In this document: positions 37,219 through 46,530 of the stretch, one piece after another | How positions within the stretch are numbered: position 1 is the stretch's first letter | Layout of the letters: every line of letters begins with the position of its first letter | DNA from: Nitrosomonas sp. | GTDB lineage: Bacteria; Pseudomonadota; Gammaproteobacteria; Burkholderiales; Nitrosomonadaceae | Reading direction: 5' to 3' | DNA length: 61,535 bases | Assembly: GCF_022842015.1 (NCBI RefSeq) | Contig: NZ_JALHQJ010000006.1 | Span: 1-61,535, forward strand | The notes under the pieces: model-generated | The model's database searches: none | Told to the model about the DNA's origin: nothing | Seen by the model: the letters and a program-made list of their open reading frames with translations, nothing else | Program-made: the position numbers and the translations under genes

Positions 37219-37743
37219 GTGCACTCGATTGTACCTATTACCATGGCACTTGGTGTCATTCTGTTTTCTGTAGGAATAATTGCTCAAACCTGGCTTGGTT
37301 TTCAACGAATTAATCGTATAAAACTGCTCGGAAAAGAATATCAGCGCTGGCGCTTTGTCTTAGCTACAGTGGGTTCCGGTGTAGCATTGATTATGCTATC
37401 AGTAATGCTACCTAAATACATTACCTACGAACCGATACAAGACGAAAAATCAATCCAGCCTGCATTATCTGGTAACCTGAAATTTGAATTGGAGTCCATT
37501 TTATTTAGTCTGAACCTTAATGAAGATGGCATACTGAAAGCCATTAATCGTTTCCAAACGGAATATCAGGAAGCGTCGCAGCGAAATGATAAAAGCACGA
37601 TGGATCTCCTGATTCTAGAAATGGCTTATAGGATCAGAACAGAGCTACAAAAACGTGATTATCCGGAGCAACAGATCGAACGCGAAATTGAGAAAATTAC
37701 AAACGTTCTGAAACAATCAACCAAAGTGGAAAACCGCAAATAG
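37219..37743 (+). CDS. Two-helix membrane protein, unknown function
   Basis: A 174-residue protein starting at GTG, chosen because AGGAG stands six bases before it. The next ATG, 24 bases on, has no site. Two hydrophobic segments lie near residues 5-25 and 46-64. The remainder (about 85-174) is charged and helical in character and may form a coiled coil. I recognise no family. It is 64 bases ahead of the TIGR04073-type gene on the same strand and may share a transcript with it, which would hint at an envelope or exosortase-related job, but that is inference. Confidence 0.7.
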   Translation: MHSIVPITMALGVILFSVGIIAQTWLGFQRINRIKLLGKEYQRWRFVLATVGSGVALIMLSVMLPKYITYEPIQDEKSIQPALSGNLKFELESILFSLNLNEDGILKAINRFQTEYQEASQRNDKSTMDLLILEMAYRIRTELQKRDYPEQQIEREIEKITNVLKQSTKVENRK

Positions 37744-37807
37744 AAAACCTTTATTTCTGTACAATAAATGTTGCATATTCAAATAACTTTCTTAAGGAAT
37801 CATTATC

Positions 37808-38170
37808 ATGAAAAAAGTAATTCAGATGCTGATAATCACATTTGCGATTTCACTGACTGCAACTAATTCTGCGCTTGCTCATCAGTACCCTGATAAAGTA
37901 GTTGAAAAATTAGGCAATGGTCTTGCGAATGCTGTAACTGGCGTAGCTGAAATACCTAAGACTATTAGTATAGTTGGCAATAAAGATGGTGTCGTCCACG
38001 GCATGACAATTGGATTTATTACAGGCATCGCCAATGCAGTTGGTCGCTCACTCAGTGGTGCGTTCGATATTGCAACATTCCTGATCCCTACGACATCTTT
38101 TGTTAAGCCAGCGTATATTTGGGAGGATTTTAGCCGGGAAACGACTTTCGTTGAAGCAAAAATGCGCTAA
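37808..38170 (+). CDS. Exosortase-system-associated small protein (TIGR04073 type)
   Basis: A 120-residue exported protein with a clear signal peptide ending at ALA-H and the features of the TIGR04073 family: LGNGLANAVTGVAEIPKTI, GMTIGFITGIANAVGRSLSGAFD and a C-terminal PTTSFVKPAYIWEDF segment. Members occur in genomes with PEP-CTERM/exosortase systems, but their role is not known. AAGGA precedes the ATG. The family fits the PEP-CTERM protein at 52957 and the exopolysaccharide pair at 7-9.8 kb, although the exosortase itself is not in the window. Confidence 0.82.
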   Translation: MKKVIQMLIITFAISLTATNSALAHQYPDKVVEKLGNGLANAVTGVAEIPKTISIVGNKDGVVHGMTIGFITGIANAVGRSLSGAFDIATFLIPTTSFVKPAYIWEDFSRETTFVEAKMR

Positions 38171-38483
38171 TGCAACTTTGTTCATCTATCATGGCTAACC
38201 AAAGTGGCAACTGGCCATGATAGAACATAGAAAACTAGGCACTTAGTCGCCGACTCAGATTTATTACCACTAAATTCAGAATTAATTAAGGTTAAGAATC
38301 ATTGGTATTGAATTTTTCATAAAAAATACAAAAGCCGCAATTAAACATACGGATTGATCTATACTGAGCTACCAATAATTTGGAAAAATAGCAATTCGAC
38401 TTGTGACTGTTGTAGATGTGCTTCCCAAGGCACAGTCAAATTTATTTTTTGTTCAGTAACAAGTATGCGCGCAGCGCAGAAAT
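38171..38483. other. Gap between convergent genes
   Basis: It holds the strong stem-loop at 38186-38223 and then about 250 AT-rich bases in which nothing is recognised. Confidence 0.4.
38186..38223. terminator. Stem-loop after the TIGR04073-type gene
   Basis: CTATCATGGC (38186-38195) pairs perfectly with GCCATGATAG (38214-38223) around an 18-base loop, 15 bases after the stop. No T run follows. It is likely a 3'-end structure. Confidence 0.5.
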
Positions 38484-38933
38484 TCAGATCGAATCTCCAA
38501 TAGTTGCCGGTGGTGAATCTGCAACAAGACATTCACTGAATTCATAACTACCCATCCCTTCAGCTAATCCATCACTTTCAACTAGAACAAAGCTTACACA
38601 ATCTTTCTTTTTGGAAAAATACTGATACTTATCCGGGCGTCCTTCTTGCGGCAAAGCAACTTCATAAAAAAGGCCTCCCTTCACCCACCATCTACCTGAT
38701 TCAGTAAAACTCTTTGTAGTGTCGTCTAGCTCGGTAAAACTGAAATCAATCGTATATGTACCATCAGCATTTCGTATTTGAGTCCATTTCTTTACAGTTC
38801 CACTTTCTTCCACATACTCACCTTCCCATACTCCAATCAGCTTGACATCAATAAATGAACGTTGATTTATAGCCGTGATGGCGTTACAACCAAGCAAACT
38901 TATTGTTAGAAGCATTAAAAAGAATCGTTTCAT
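38484..38933 (-). CDS. Putative lipoprotein, unknown function
   Basis: A 149-residue ORF with a lipoprotein signal peptide: basic start, hydrophobic run and lipobox LLGC at residues ~13-16. The mature part has a GVWEGEYVEESG...ADGTYTIDF pattern reminiscent of small lipocalin-like or DUF-type beta-barrel domains that measure 'GxW' folds, but no family is named with confidence. It runs convergently to the TIGR04073-type gene and has no strong ribosome binding site. The intact lipobox and a plausible folded body make it a likely real gene. Confidence 0.62.
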   Translation of the reverse strand: MKRFFLMLLTISLLGCNAITAINQRSFIDVKLIGVWEGEYVEESGTVKKWTQIRNADGTYTIDFSFTELDDTTKSFTESGRWWVKGGLFYEVALPQEGRPDKYQYFSKKKDCVSFVLVESDGLAEGMGSYEFSECLVADSPPATIGDSI

Positions 38934-39221
38934 TACTGCGTATATTTTGAATTAAAAACCATTTGCCCTATCACCGTGACATTACTAGCAAGTTCGAATA
39001 CTTAATCTACCAAGTATAGAAGGCTCTCTGTCGTCTTTTGTGTAGGATATCAAAAATGATTTTTAATAGTGCAAATAAATAGTAGTGAAACATCAGAAAT
39101 CTTATGGATTGAACATAACATAATGTAGAACATAATAGCTTTGAGTGTTGTTCATCGATAAAAGACTGTACCATCCATTACGCTTCTGTTTGGGAAATAC
39201 AATTACATTTAGAACATAATC

Positions 39222-39656
39222 TTATTTATCGTCTCGCCATTTCCAAAGAAGCCAGACTCTTAATTTTCTATGCATATCAACATCAATACCATCGGGTAAT
39301 ATCACAACACTACAGGGAAAAAATTCACCTTCAGGCTGAAGGTTTAACACCACTAAATAAGGCGCAACAAAAGTACTTCCCAGTACACCACAAGTAGTCG
39401 TTTTGCCGGACCGGGTGGTCAACGTACATCGCATCTTTTCAGATAGCGTAAAAGAAATTACAGCCTCATTGGCACAAAGCAAAGCATCACGGCACAAATA
39501 ATAAGCCAGACTAATCACCAGTAAGATAACAATGAACATTTTGACTCCCAAGGAAAGTAGCAGCGGCCACAATAAAATAGCTGTTGCAATATGAGCCAGA
39601 CTCAACATCGCTGCAAGCCAAAATGAGGATTTACGGTGAATAGTTAAAACCGCCAT
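39222..39656 (-). CDS. ygfX: YgfX-like membrane protein (CptA family)
   Basis: About 144 residues from the ATG at 39656. The frame is open to 39746, but the family N-terminus and a GAGGG site, somewhat far upstream at 13 bases, favour the shorter form. Two adjacent membrane helices lie near residues 12-50, followed by a small beta-rich cytoplasmic domain ending in LRVWLLWKWR, as in YgfX. In enterobacteria YgfX is encoded with SdhE and was described as affecting cytoskeletal proteins. Here no sdhE gene is adjacent. The gene is divergent from ygfZ with 117 bases between them, the same neighbourhood as in other proteobacteria, which supports the assignment. Confidence 0.7.
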   Translation of the reverse strand: MAVLTIHRKSSFWLAAMLSLAHIATAILLWPLLLSLGVKMFIVILLVISLAYYLCRDALLCANEAVISFTLSEKMRCTLTTRSGKTTTCGVLGSTFVAPYLVVLNLQPEGEFFPCSVVILPDGIDVDMHRKLRVWLLWKWRDDK

Positions 39657-39773
39657 ATTGATTACGTAACCCTCAATTATTGATGAGTAATAACAATTCC
39701 ATTCGCTGCTTCTTGAATCAACCTGGGCACGATACCGTATAATCAAGCCTATATTTATTTTTGAACTATTGGT

Positions 39774-40814
39774 ATGAATCCTGTTTGGCGAATTTATTTA
39801 CATGATCAGCATGCTGTCATTGAGAATAATCACGTATTGCATTTTGGCGATATTGCTATTGAACTTAGCGATACGCAAAACAAAACGATTATGACAGATC
39901 TTTCACATCGCGGATTAATTCAATTCTCCGGAGATGATGCAAAAAATTTTTTACAAAGCCAGCTTAGTTGCGATATTCTGGAAGTCAGTGAAGAAATAGC
40001 GCAGTACGGAAGTTATTGCACCCCTAAAGGCCGAGTTTTGGCAAGCTTTTTACTTTGGCAAAAAAAACAAGATGTGCTTATGCAATTACCTGCTAACTTG
40101 GTTGCTGCCACGATAAAACGTTTATCTCCTTATATACTACGCTCAAAAGTACAGCTGACCGATATGAGCAATACCTGGATTCGAATTGGTATCGCTGGTC
40201 CCAATGCTTCTACATTAGCAACCGAACTTTCCCGATCTGCAAATAATTCGGATCAAATAATTGATGTCACACATACAAAAGAAATCAACTTGTTTCATGT
40301 TGCACATAACCGTATGGAACTGATCACATCGATTGAAAATGCACCTGCTGTTTGGGAGCGTCTTAGTCAAAATGCCAAACCTGTTGGCACAGCTTGCTGG
40401 GATTGGTTAGATATTCAGTCAGGTATTCCGGTTATTCTGCCAGAAACCCAAGAAGCATTCTTGCCGCAAATGATCAATCTGGATGCAATTGGTGGGGTCA
40501 GTTTTAAAAAGGGCTGTTATCCCGGGCAAGAAATTGTTGCACGAACACGGTATCTCGGCAAGCTTAAACGTCGTATGTTTCTAGTACATTTAGCCACTAC
40601 GGAAACAATTAAGGCTGGCGATGCGCTCTATAGTGCAGACATGGCTGACCAGCCCTGCGGCAATATTGTCAATATCGCACCATCGCCGTGCGGAGGACAT
40701 GATGCGTTGGCGGTCATCCAGCAAAATAGCGCGGATATCAGCAATATTCATTGGCAATCATTGCAAGGTCCGATACTAGAAATCAAATCACTGCCTTACA
40801 CATTGCCAGCATAG
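39774..40814 (+). CDS. ygfZ: tRNA-modifying/Fe-S assembly protein YgfZ
   Basis: A 346-residue folate-binding protein of the GcvT-like YgfZ/Iba57 family, which helps build or repair [4Fe-4S] clusters of enzymes such as MiaB. The signature KGCYPGQE lies at residues 246-253 with the essential Cys248, followed by VARTRYLGKLKRR. The N-terminal half has the FSGDDAKNFLQSQLSCD segment usual in the family. It is convergent with the DUF502 gene, 30 bases away, and divergent from ygfX. The length is normal for the longer proteobacterial form. Confidence 0.9.
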   Translation: MNPVWRIYLHDQHAVIENNHVLHFGDIAIELSDTQNKTIMTDLSHRGLIQFSGDDAKNFLQSQLSCDILEVSEEIAQYGSYCTPKGRVLASFLLWQKKQDVLMQLPANLVAATIKRLSPYILRSKVQLTDMSNTWIRIGIAGPNASTLATELSRSANNSDQIIDVTHTKEINLFHVAHNRMELITSIENAPAVWERLSQNAKPVGTACWDWLDIQSGIPVILPETQEAFLPQMINLDAIGGVSFKKGCYPGQEIVARTRYLGKLKRRMFLVHLATTETIKAGDALYSADMADQPCGNIVNIAPSPCGGHDALAVIQQNSADISNIHWQSLQGPILEIKSLPYTLPA

Positions 40815-40844
40815 AAGAGGGTGCCGAAATATTCGTGCTGTTTA

Positions 40845-41549
40845 TTAAAGGTTGTCAGAGTGTTCGGATTGCTTTTTTTGAGAGAATCGTAAGCTTTCTG
40901 GTGCAGTGGTGCCTCCAGTGACAACAAAAGTCATAGCTTCTTCTGTTGTCCAGTCTGTCATTATGACATCCTCTACCGGCAAGATTTCAATATAGCCTGA
41001 TGTGGGATTAGGTGAAGTCGGAACATAGACAATAGCTAATTTCTTATTGCTACCCTTATCCTGCATAATTTTGGTAATAAAACCAATCGCCTTCATTTCT
41101 GAAGATGGGAAATTAATTAATACAACGCGTTGCCCGGTAACAGCCGGTTGACTTATAGTATTTAAGAATCGCTTGGTGGCACCATAAATCGTTTGCACCA
41201 AAGGCAATCGCGCCAATATCTTTTCATAAATATCAATAACTTTCTTACCAAGAACAAAAGACGCTAACAATCCGATTCCATATAGACTGATTATTGTTAA
41301 CAATGCGGCAACTGCATGCTGAAAATAGAAATCCAGCAACCAGCTAGCAGCAGTATCTGAAAATGGGCGTATAGCACGTGCCGTGGCTTTTAATAGAGGA
41401 GCTCCGATCTGCGCCAACAAATTCAATAAAAAATCAAACACCAACCAAGTAACCCACAACGGCGCCACTGTAAGGAAACCTATTAATATATAACGACCTA
41501 GATGTGCAGAGCGCACTTCACCTCGTTCGCGATTATTTTTCATCGCCAT
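40845..41549 (-). CDS. DUF502 family inner-membrane protein
   Basis: A 234-residue DUF502 protein. Visible features are two membrane segments (about 20-45 and 70-95), the conserved GRYILIGFLTVAPLWVTW start, the LPLVQTIYGATKRFL block, and the C-terminal VYVPTSPNPTSGYIEILP segment that is the family hallmark. The function of the family is unknown. An ATG two codons downstream is a possible alternative start. The octamer microsatellite at 41633-41704 lies 84-155 bases before the start, where a promoter would be, so expression may vary with repeat number. Confidence 0.88.
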   Translation of the reverse strand: MAMKNNRERGEVRSAHLGRYILIGFLTVAPLWVTWLVFDFLLNLLAQIGAPLLKATARAIRPFSDTAASWLLDFYFQHAVAALLTIISLYGIGLLASFVLGKKVIDIYEKILARLPLVQTIYGATKRFLNTISQPAVTGQRVVLINFPSSEMKAIGFITKIMQDKGSNKKLAIVYVPTSPNPTSGYIEILPVEDVIMTDWTTEEAMTFVVTGGTTAPESLRFSQKKQSEHSDNL

Positions 41550-41632
41550 GTTTCAAAATTTCCCATAGTTGAAAAACAAGTTCTCCTAAAACTTTTTAAC
41601 CTGTAATGCACCACAAATAACCAGAGCTCAAT

Positions 41633-41704
41633 CGAATCCTGGAATCCTGGAATCCTGGAATCCTGGAATCCTGGAATCCTGGAATCCTGGAATCCTGGAA
41701 TCCT
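41633..41704. repeat. Octanucleotide microsatellite (GGAATCCT)n
   Basis: Eight perfect head-to-tail copies of GGAATCCT (41641-41704), preceded by one copy with a single change (41633-41640). It lies in the upstream region of the DUF502 gene. The unit is not a multiple of three. Simple repeats of this length are prone to slippage. Confidence 0.97.
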
Positions 41705-42037
41705 TATTAGGTCATGAGATAATTTCAATTTCTAAAAATCAAGTATCAATATTAAGAATATGATTTACTGACAAGCTATCATTGTTCTTGATAGAATCAC
41801 GAGGTCAGCCGTTTTCGATTAACATTAAGTCTGCATTAATGCGTTTAACTCAGTGCGATGTGAGTATCTTTTTACTGTGTGTATATAGAATAGTCCAGTG
41901 AACTTGCATTCCTCTTATAGAAGTTCAAATAACTCATTAGAAAAAGTTAATTACAGACAAGCAAAATGAATTTACTAAAATTCATCATCTATTACATGCT
42001 CAGAATACACTTTTTATAAAAACGAAAAGGGATTGTT
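41705..42037. other. Divergent intergenic region
   Basis: AT-rich bases between the microsatellite and the GTPase gene. A small stem CTATCA/TGATAG lies at 41776-41794. No gene is recognised. The promoter of the GTPase gene should be here, but no strong boxes were fixed by eye. Confidence 0.35.
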
Positions 42038-43501
42038 ATGTCACACAACTCGACCCAAATTAATAAGCACCTGAAAAGTCTACAAAAACACCTTGTCGAT
42101 GAACACCCAGACAATCCGACTCTGGCCAATGCGGTAAAAAGTTTCAGGAAAATGGACTATGTAGGTCAAAGCATGGGGCTGATTAATAAAGATGAATCTT
42201 ATGCGACATGTGTGACATGGTGGCCCATGATTGCAGTATTGGGTACATTTTCTGCGGGCAAATCAACCTATATTAATTCTTACTTGAATATGCCGCTGCA
42301 ACGTACTGGCAATCAGGCTGTTGATGATAAATTCACAGTAATTTGCTTCAGCCGCCACAATGAAGCAAAAACTCTTCCTGGTATTGCACTTGATGCAGAT
42401 CCACGATTCCCATTTTTTCAGATTAGCCGCAGTATTGATGAGATATCTGAAGCCGGGCAAGAACGTATCGATGCTTATTTACAATTAAAAACCTGTCCAT
42501 CTGAAAACATACGCGGGAAAATTATCATTGATTCTCCAGGTTTTGATGCTGACAATCAGCGTGCGTCTACATTGCGCTTAACTCAGCACATCATCAATTT
42601 ATCAGATCTTGTGTTGGTGTTTTTTGATGCACGCCACCCAGAACCCAAAGCCATGCAAGATACATTGGCTTACCTAGTATCTGCCAGTGTAAACCGGGCT
42701 GATGCTAATAAATTTCTATACATTCTGAATCAAATCGATGTTACCGCACAAGAAGATAATCCTGAAGAAGTTGTATCAGCTTGGCAACGCTCTCTCGCAG
42801 AAGTAGGGCTAATCAGTGGACGATTTTATCGTATTTATAATCCAAGCGCGGCTGTTCCAATCGCTAATCAGCATGTTCGAGAACGCTTTGAGAAAAAGCG
42901 TGAAGAAGATATGGCGGATATCGATGCACGGATGCACCAAATCGAAGTGGAACGTTCGTACCGAATCGTCGGAAAACTTGAACAAACCGCAAAAGATATA
43001 AAAAATAAAAAGGTTAATAAACTCTCTGAAATGTTAAAACAGTGGAAAGGTAAAGTCATCCTTTTTGATGGATTGGTATTCGGCACTCTGGCAATATTGG
43101 CAGGTACCGTCTTGACTATGAACGAATCTTGGAGTCTTCTCAAAACATTTCAGACTCAACTCATGCAAGGCGAAACCTCAGCAGTTGTTATTGCAGCATT
43201 TCTTTTGATTGGTATCATTTATGTACATTTTTCTATCCGACGTACTGTTGCCAATCGATTGCTGAAAAAACTGGGTAGAGAGTTGGGAAATGACCATGAA
43301 ACATTTAAACAATATCTACATGCATTCAACAAAAGCACAGCAGCATATCGCCCAATGTTGCTAAAAAATCCTGCAGGTTGGAATGAAATTACACAACAAA
43401 CAATTGATGAAGTTATTAACGAAGCTAACGATTACATTCAGGCGTTAAATGATCAGTTCACTAATCCCTCAGGTAATGGAGGTAAAAACTCACAAGCATA
43501 A
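42038..43501 (+). CDS. Dynamin-like GTPase with C-terminal membrane anchor
   Basis: A 487-residue GTPase of the bacterial dynamin/EHD-like class. G1 is GTFSAGKST (69-77). A conserved Thr lies in the switch I region near DKFTVICF. G3 is DSPG (165-168), and the G4-like motif LNQID lies near 230. After a helical section, two hydrophobic segments (~345-365 and ~380-405) form a hairpin anchor, followed by a short helical tail. Such proteins remodel or stabilise membranes. AAAGGGA precedes the ATG. It is a single gene, not the paired arrangement of many bacterial dynamins. Its cellular role here is unknown. Confidence 0.82.
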   Translation: MSHNSTQINKHLKSLQKHLVDEHPDNPTLANAVKSFRKMDYVGQSMGLINKDESYATCVTWWPMIAVLGTFSAGKSTYINSYLNMPLQRTGNQAVDDKFTVICFSRHNEAKTLPGIALDADPRFPFFQISRSIDEISEAGQERIDAYLQLKTCPSENIRGKIIIDSPGFDADNQRASTLRLTQHIINLSDLVLVFFDARHPEPKAMQDTLAYLVSASVNRADANKFLYILNQIDVTAQEDNPEEVVSAWQRSLAEVGLISGRFYRIYNPSAAVPIANQHVRERFEKKREEDMADIDARMHQIEVERSYRIVGKLEQTAKDIKNKKVNKLSEMLKQWKGKVILFDGLVFGTLAILAGTVLTMNESWSLLKTFQTQLMQGETSAVVIAAFLLIGIIYVHFSIRRTVANRLLKKLGRELGNDHETFKQYLHAFNKSTAAYRPMLLKNPAGWNEITQQTIDEVINEANDYIQALNDQFTNPSGNGGKNSQA

Positions 43502-43830
43502 AGATTTGTTGAATTCAGGATCATAGAGAATTTAATGACAGCTTATCTACATCAAGTTTAATTCCATCATCTTTTCTTTATTTATCCGACTAACAAACAA
43601 AAAAATGCTACCCATGTGTACCACGTATTTAATACCGTTGTTACTCAGAATTAGAATTTATTGCAGTGCGCTCCATATAAGTTCTGGAGTATTTTACGGC
43701 ACAGTAATGTTCACTATAAAGTGAGTCAAGAATTATCACAACTTGTCGCTTACTCATGACCATATTTATTTTTGTAATCATCACCGCCAATTATTGTCTC
43801 GAAACTTAGTGCAATATACCTTATCTGGTT
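43502..43830. other. Noncoding stretch upstream of rpsO
   Basis: AT-rich, with no gene, tRNA or clear terminator recognised before the rpsO promoter. Confidence 0.35.
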
Positions 43831-43859
43831 TGGACAAGCGCAATATTAAAGAGTAAAAT
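43831..43859 (+). promoter_or_regulatory. Sigma-70-type promoter of rpsO
   Basis: TGGACA (43831-43836) and TAAAAT (43854-43859) are spaced by exactly 17 bases, each one change from consensus. Transcription would start near 43866, about 34 bases before the rpsO ATG. Confidence 0.65.
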
Positions 43860-43899
43860 TCGGGGCTTTTAAAGAAGGTAATTCCAATCGGAGAAATTT

Positions 43900-44169
43900 A
43901 TGTCAGTTACAATCGACCAAAAAGCACAGGTAGTGCGAGACTATCAAAGAGCCGAAGGAGATACTGGCTCTCCAGAAGTTCAGGTTGCACTTTTAACAGC
44001 CAGAATCAATGACTTGATAGGGCACTTCAAGATTCATGTTAAGGATCACCACTCCCGCCGCGGCTTACTGCGCATGGTCGGTCGTCGTCGCAAGCTACTT
44101 GATTATTTAAAACAACGTAATACAGACACCTATCAAACATTGATAGAACGACTTGGTTTACGTAAATAA
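43900..44169 (+). CDS. rpsO: 30S ribosomal protein S15
   Basis: An 89-residue S15, full length, binding 16S rRNA early in 30S assembly. The [17 protein letters not shown] and [22 protein letters not shown] segments are the conserved rRNA-binding helices. CGGAGA stands before the ATG. It is followed by pnp, the standard proteobacterial order, with a hairpin in the spacer. Confidence 0.97.
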   Translation: MSVTIDQKAQVVRDYQRAEGDTGSPEVQVALLTARINDLIGHFKIHVKDHHSRRGLLRMVGRRRKLLDYLKQRNTDTYQTLIERLGLRK

Positions 44170-44190
44170 ATGTATTTTCATATACTGGGT

Positions 44191-44231
44191 TGGCAGCTAT
44201 CCGAACAAATCGCTCCCCATCTAAGCTGTCA
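44191..44231 (+). promoter_or_regulatory. Hairpin in the rpsO-pnp spacer
   Basis: TGGCAGCT (44191-44198) pairs with AGCTGTCA (44224-44231), with one G-T pair. In other proteobacteria the rpsO-pnp spacer holds a terminator and an RNase III site through which PNPase controls its own mRNA. A similar role is inferred from position only. Confidence 0.45.
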
Positions 44232-44303
44232 TGCAATCAATACGTTGGCTTGCAGGTAATTCAAAATTTGGAAAATTTACTCAAAAGGAAAAAGGATTAT
44301 TAA

Positions 44304-46433
44304 TTGAAATCTATAAAGAAGAGTGTTACCTACGGACGGCATCAACTTACACTGGAAACAGGTGAAATAGCTAGGCAAGCACATGGCGCCGTAGTGGTTA
44401 CGATGGATGATACCGTAGTACTTGTCACCGTTGTGGGTGCAAAAAATGTAAAACCCGGTCAGGACTTTTTCCCACTTACCGTTGATTACCAAGAAAGATC
44501 TTATGCAGCTGGTAGAATACCAGGCAGTTTTTTTAAGCGTGAAGGCCGTCCATCCGAAAAGGAAACATTAACTTCGCGATTAATTGATCGCCCTATCCGT
44601 CCTCTTTTCCCCGAAGGCTTCTATAACGAGGTACAAATAGTAGCCACTGTCATGTCGGCTGACAATGAAATAGATCCTGATATTCCTGCGATTATTGGTA
44701 CATCTGCTGCGCTAACTCTCTCCGGGATCCCCTTTGATGGACCTCTCGGTGCAGCGCGCATTGGCTACGTCAATAATGAGTATGTCTTAAACCCAACCAC
44801 TTCAGAACTTAAAGATACACAATTAAATCTGGTCGTTGCAGGAACACAACATGCAGTTCTGATGGTTGAATCCGAAGCTGTAGAGCTGTCGGAAGATATT
44901 ATGCTTGGCGCTGTAACGTATGGCCACGAGCAAATGCAAATTGTTATTAATGCAGTCAATGAATTTGCTGATGAAGCAGGAGTGACCGCATGGGATTGGG
45001 CACCACCAGAAAAAGACATCGCATTTGAAGAAAGAATTGCTAGTATGGCAGAAGCTGAATTACGACAAGCATACAAGATAAAACAAAAACAAGCCCGTTC
45101 TGAAGCAATCAAAGCAACTAGAGAACGTATATCGAATGAACTTGAGGTCGGCACAGAGAACGGGCCAGAATTACAAGTTTTTATGGAAGCATTTTTTTCA
45201 CTGGAATCAAAAATCGTCCGCAATCAAATACTGGATGGCGAGCCTCGTATCGATGGTCGCGGTACCCGCACAGTCAGAGCTATAACGATTCGTAATGGTG
45301 TATTACCTCGAACACATGGTTCGGCACTCTTTACTCGTGGAGAAACGCAAGCACTGGCTATTGCTACTTTAGGCACCGCGCGTGACGAGCAAAAAATTGA
45401 TTCACTACAAGGTGACTATAACGAACGATTCATGCTGCACTATAATATGCCTCCTTATGCCACAGGGGAAACAGGTCGCGTTGGCACACCCAAGCGCCGT
45501 GAGATCGGTCATGGACGCTTGGCTAAACGCGCTCTTGTCGCCGTTCTTCCCTCGCCTGAAGAGTTCGGTTATTCTTTACGAGTTGTATCTGAAATTACCG
45601 AGTCCAATGGCTCTAGCTCAATGGCTTCTGTTTGTGGCGGCTGTCTCGCACTGATGGATGCAGGTGTACCATTAAAAGCTCATGTCGCAGGTATTGCCAT
45701 GGGATTAATTAAAGATGGAAACCGCTTTGCGGTCCTTACGGATATTCTCGGCGATGAAGATCATCTGGGTGATATGGATTTTAAAGTTGCCGGCACCGAA
45801 AAAGGTATTACCGCGTTACAAATGGATATTAAGATACAAGGCATAACCCAAGAAATCATGCATGCAGCATTGATACAAGCTCATGAAGGAAGGATGCATA
45901 TTCTGCAAATTATGAAACAAGCATTACCTTCAACTCGTGAAGATATCTCGGTGCATGCGCCTCGTATCATTAGACTCAAAATCAATCCAGAAAAGATTCG
46001 TGACGTAATCGGTAAAGGCGGTGCTGTCATTCGTGCGCTTACAGAAGAAACAGGAACCACGATTGATATCACCGATGATGGCCAGGTAACAATTGCATGC
46101 GTCAATGCCGAAGGCGGTGAAATTGCAAAAAAACGTATTGAAGATATTACTGCAGAAGTTGAAGTTGGAAAAATTTATGATGGTGTAGTTTTAAAACTGC
46201 TTGACTTTGGAGCTATAGTGAGTGTCCTGCCTGGTAAAGATGGGTTACTTCATATTTCCCAGATTGCCAATGAACGAGTCAATAACGTTTCTGATCACCT
46301 TAACGAAGGCCAGCAGGTACGCGTTAAAGTTCTTGAGGCTGACGACAAAGGAAGGCTGCGATTAAGTATGAAAGCTGTATCTTCTGATGGAAATCAACCT
46401 GACTCTAATCCTGTTGCGGAAGAAGAGTCGTGA
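44304..46433 (+). CDS. pnp: Polyribonucleotide nucleotidyltransferase
   Basis: A 709-residue PNPase, a trimeric 3'-5' phosphorolytic exoribonuclease and degradosome component. Two RNase PH-like cores are present, with [25 protein letters not shown] and [15 protein letters not shown] in the first and [10 protein letters not shown] and [14 protein letters not shown] in the second. They are followed by a KH domain ([20 protein letters not shown], ~555-575) and an S1 domain (~620-690). The start is TTG at 44304, chosen because AAAGGA lies seven bases before it and no in-frame ATG fits the family N-terminus. A weak start codon agrees with tight post-transcriptional control. A bidirectional terminator follows the stop. 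Confidence 0.97.
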   Translation: MKSIKKSVTYGRHQLTLETGEIARQAHGAVVVTMDDTVVLVTVVGAKNVKPGQDFFPLTVDYQERSYAAGRIPGSFFKREGRPSEKETLTSRLIDRPIRPLFPEGFYNEVQIVATVMSADNEIDPDIPAIIGTSAALTLSGIPFDGPLGAARIGYVNNEYVLNPTTSELKDTQLNLVVAGTQHAVLMVESEAVELSEDIMLGAVTYGHEQMQIVINAVNEFADEAGVTAWDWAPPEKDIAFEERIASMAEAELRQAYKIKQKQARSEAIKATRERISNELEVGTENGPELQVFMEAFFSLESKIVRNQILDGEPRIDGRGTRTVRAITIRNGVLPRTHGSALFTRGETQALAIATLGTARDEQKIDSLQGDYNERFMLHYNMPPYATGETGRVGTPKRREIGHGRLAKRALVAVLPSPEEFGYSLRVVSEITESNGSSSMASVCGGCLALMDAGVPLKAHVAGIAMGLIKDGNRFAVLTDILGDEDHLGDMDFKVAGTEKGITALQMDIKIQGITQEIMHAALIQAHEGRMHILQIMKQALPSTREDISVHAPRIIRLKINPEKIRDVIGKGGAVIRALTEETGTTIDITDDGQVTIACVNAEGGEIAKKRIEDITAEVEVGKIYDGVVLKLLDFGAIVSVLPGKDGLLHISQIANERVNNVSDHLNEGQQVRVKVLEADDKGRLRLSMKAVSSDGNQPDSNPVAEEES

Positions 46434-46461
46434 GATAAAATTTCTCACTTAAATATACCAA

Positions 46462-46487
46462 AAAACCCTGCATTCTTACAGGGTTTT
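46462..46487. terminator. Bidirectional terminator between pnp and dksA
   Basis: AAAACCCTG (46462-46470) pairs perfectly with CAGGGTTTT (46479-46487) around an 8-base loop, with A runs on the left and T runs on the right, so it can serve both convergent genes. Confidence 0.85.
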
Positions 46488-46530
46488 CATTAACTTACAA
46501 TGACTTAGCTTTATATTATTACTTATTACG

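Noticed and set aside
41633-41704. Possible CRISPR array
   Set aside because: The units are eight bases long and contiguous, with no spacers.
41540-41728. Minus-strand ORF encoding a repeating RIPGFQDS peptide
   Set aside because: It is only the translation of the GGAATCCT microsatellite; the repeat period of 24 bases keeps the frame open by chance. It starts at a non-ATG codon and runs into the DUF502 start.
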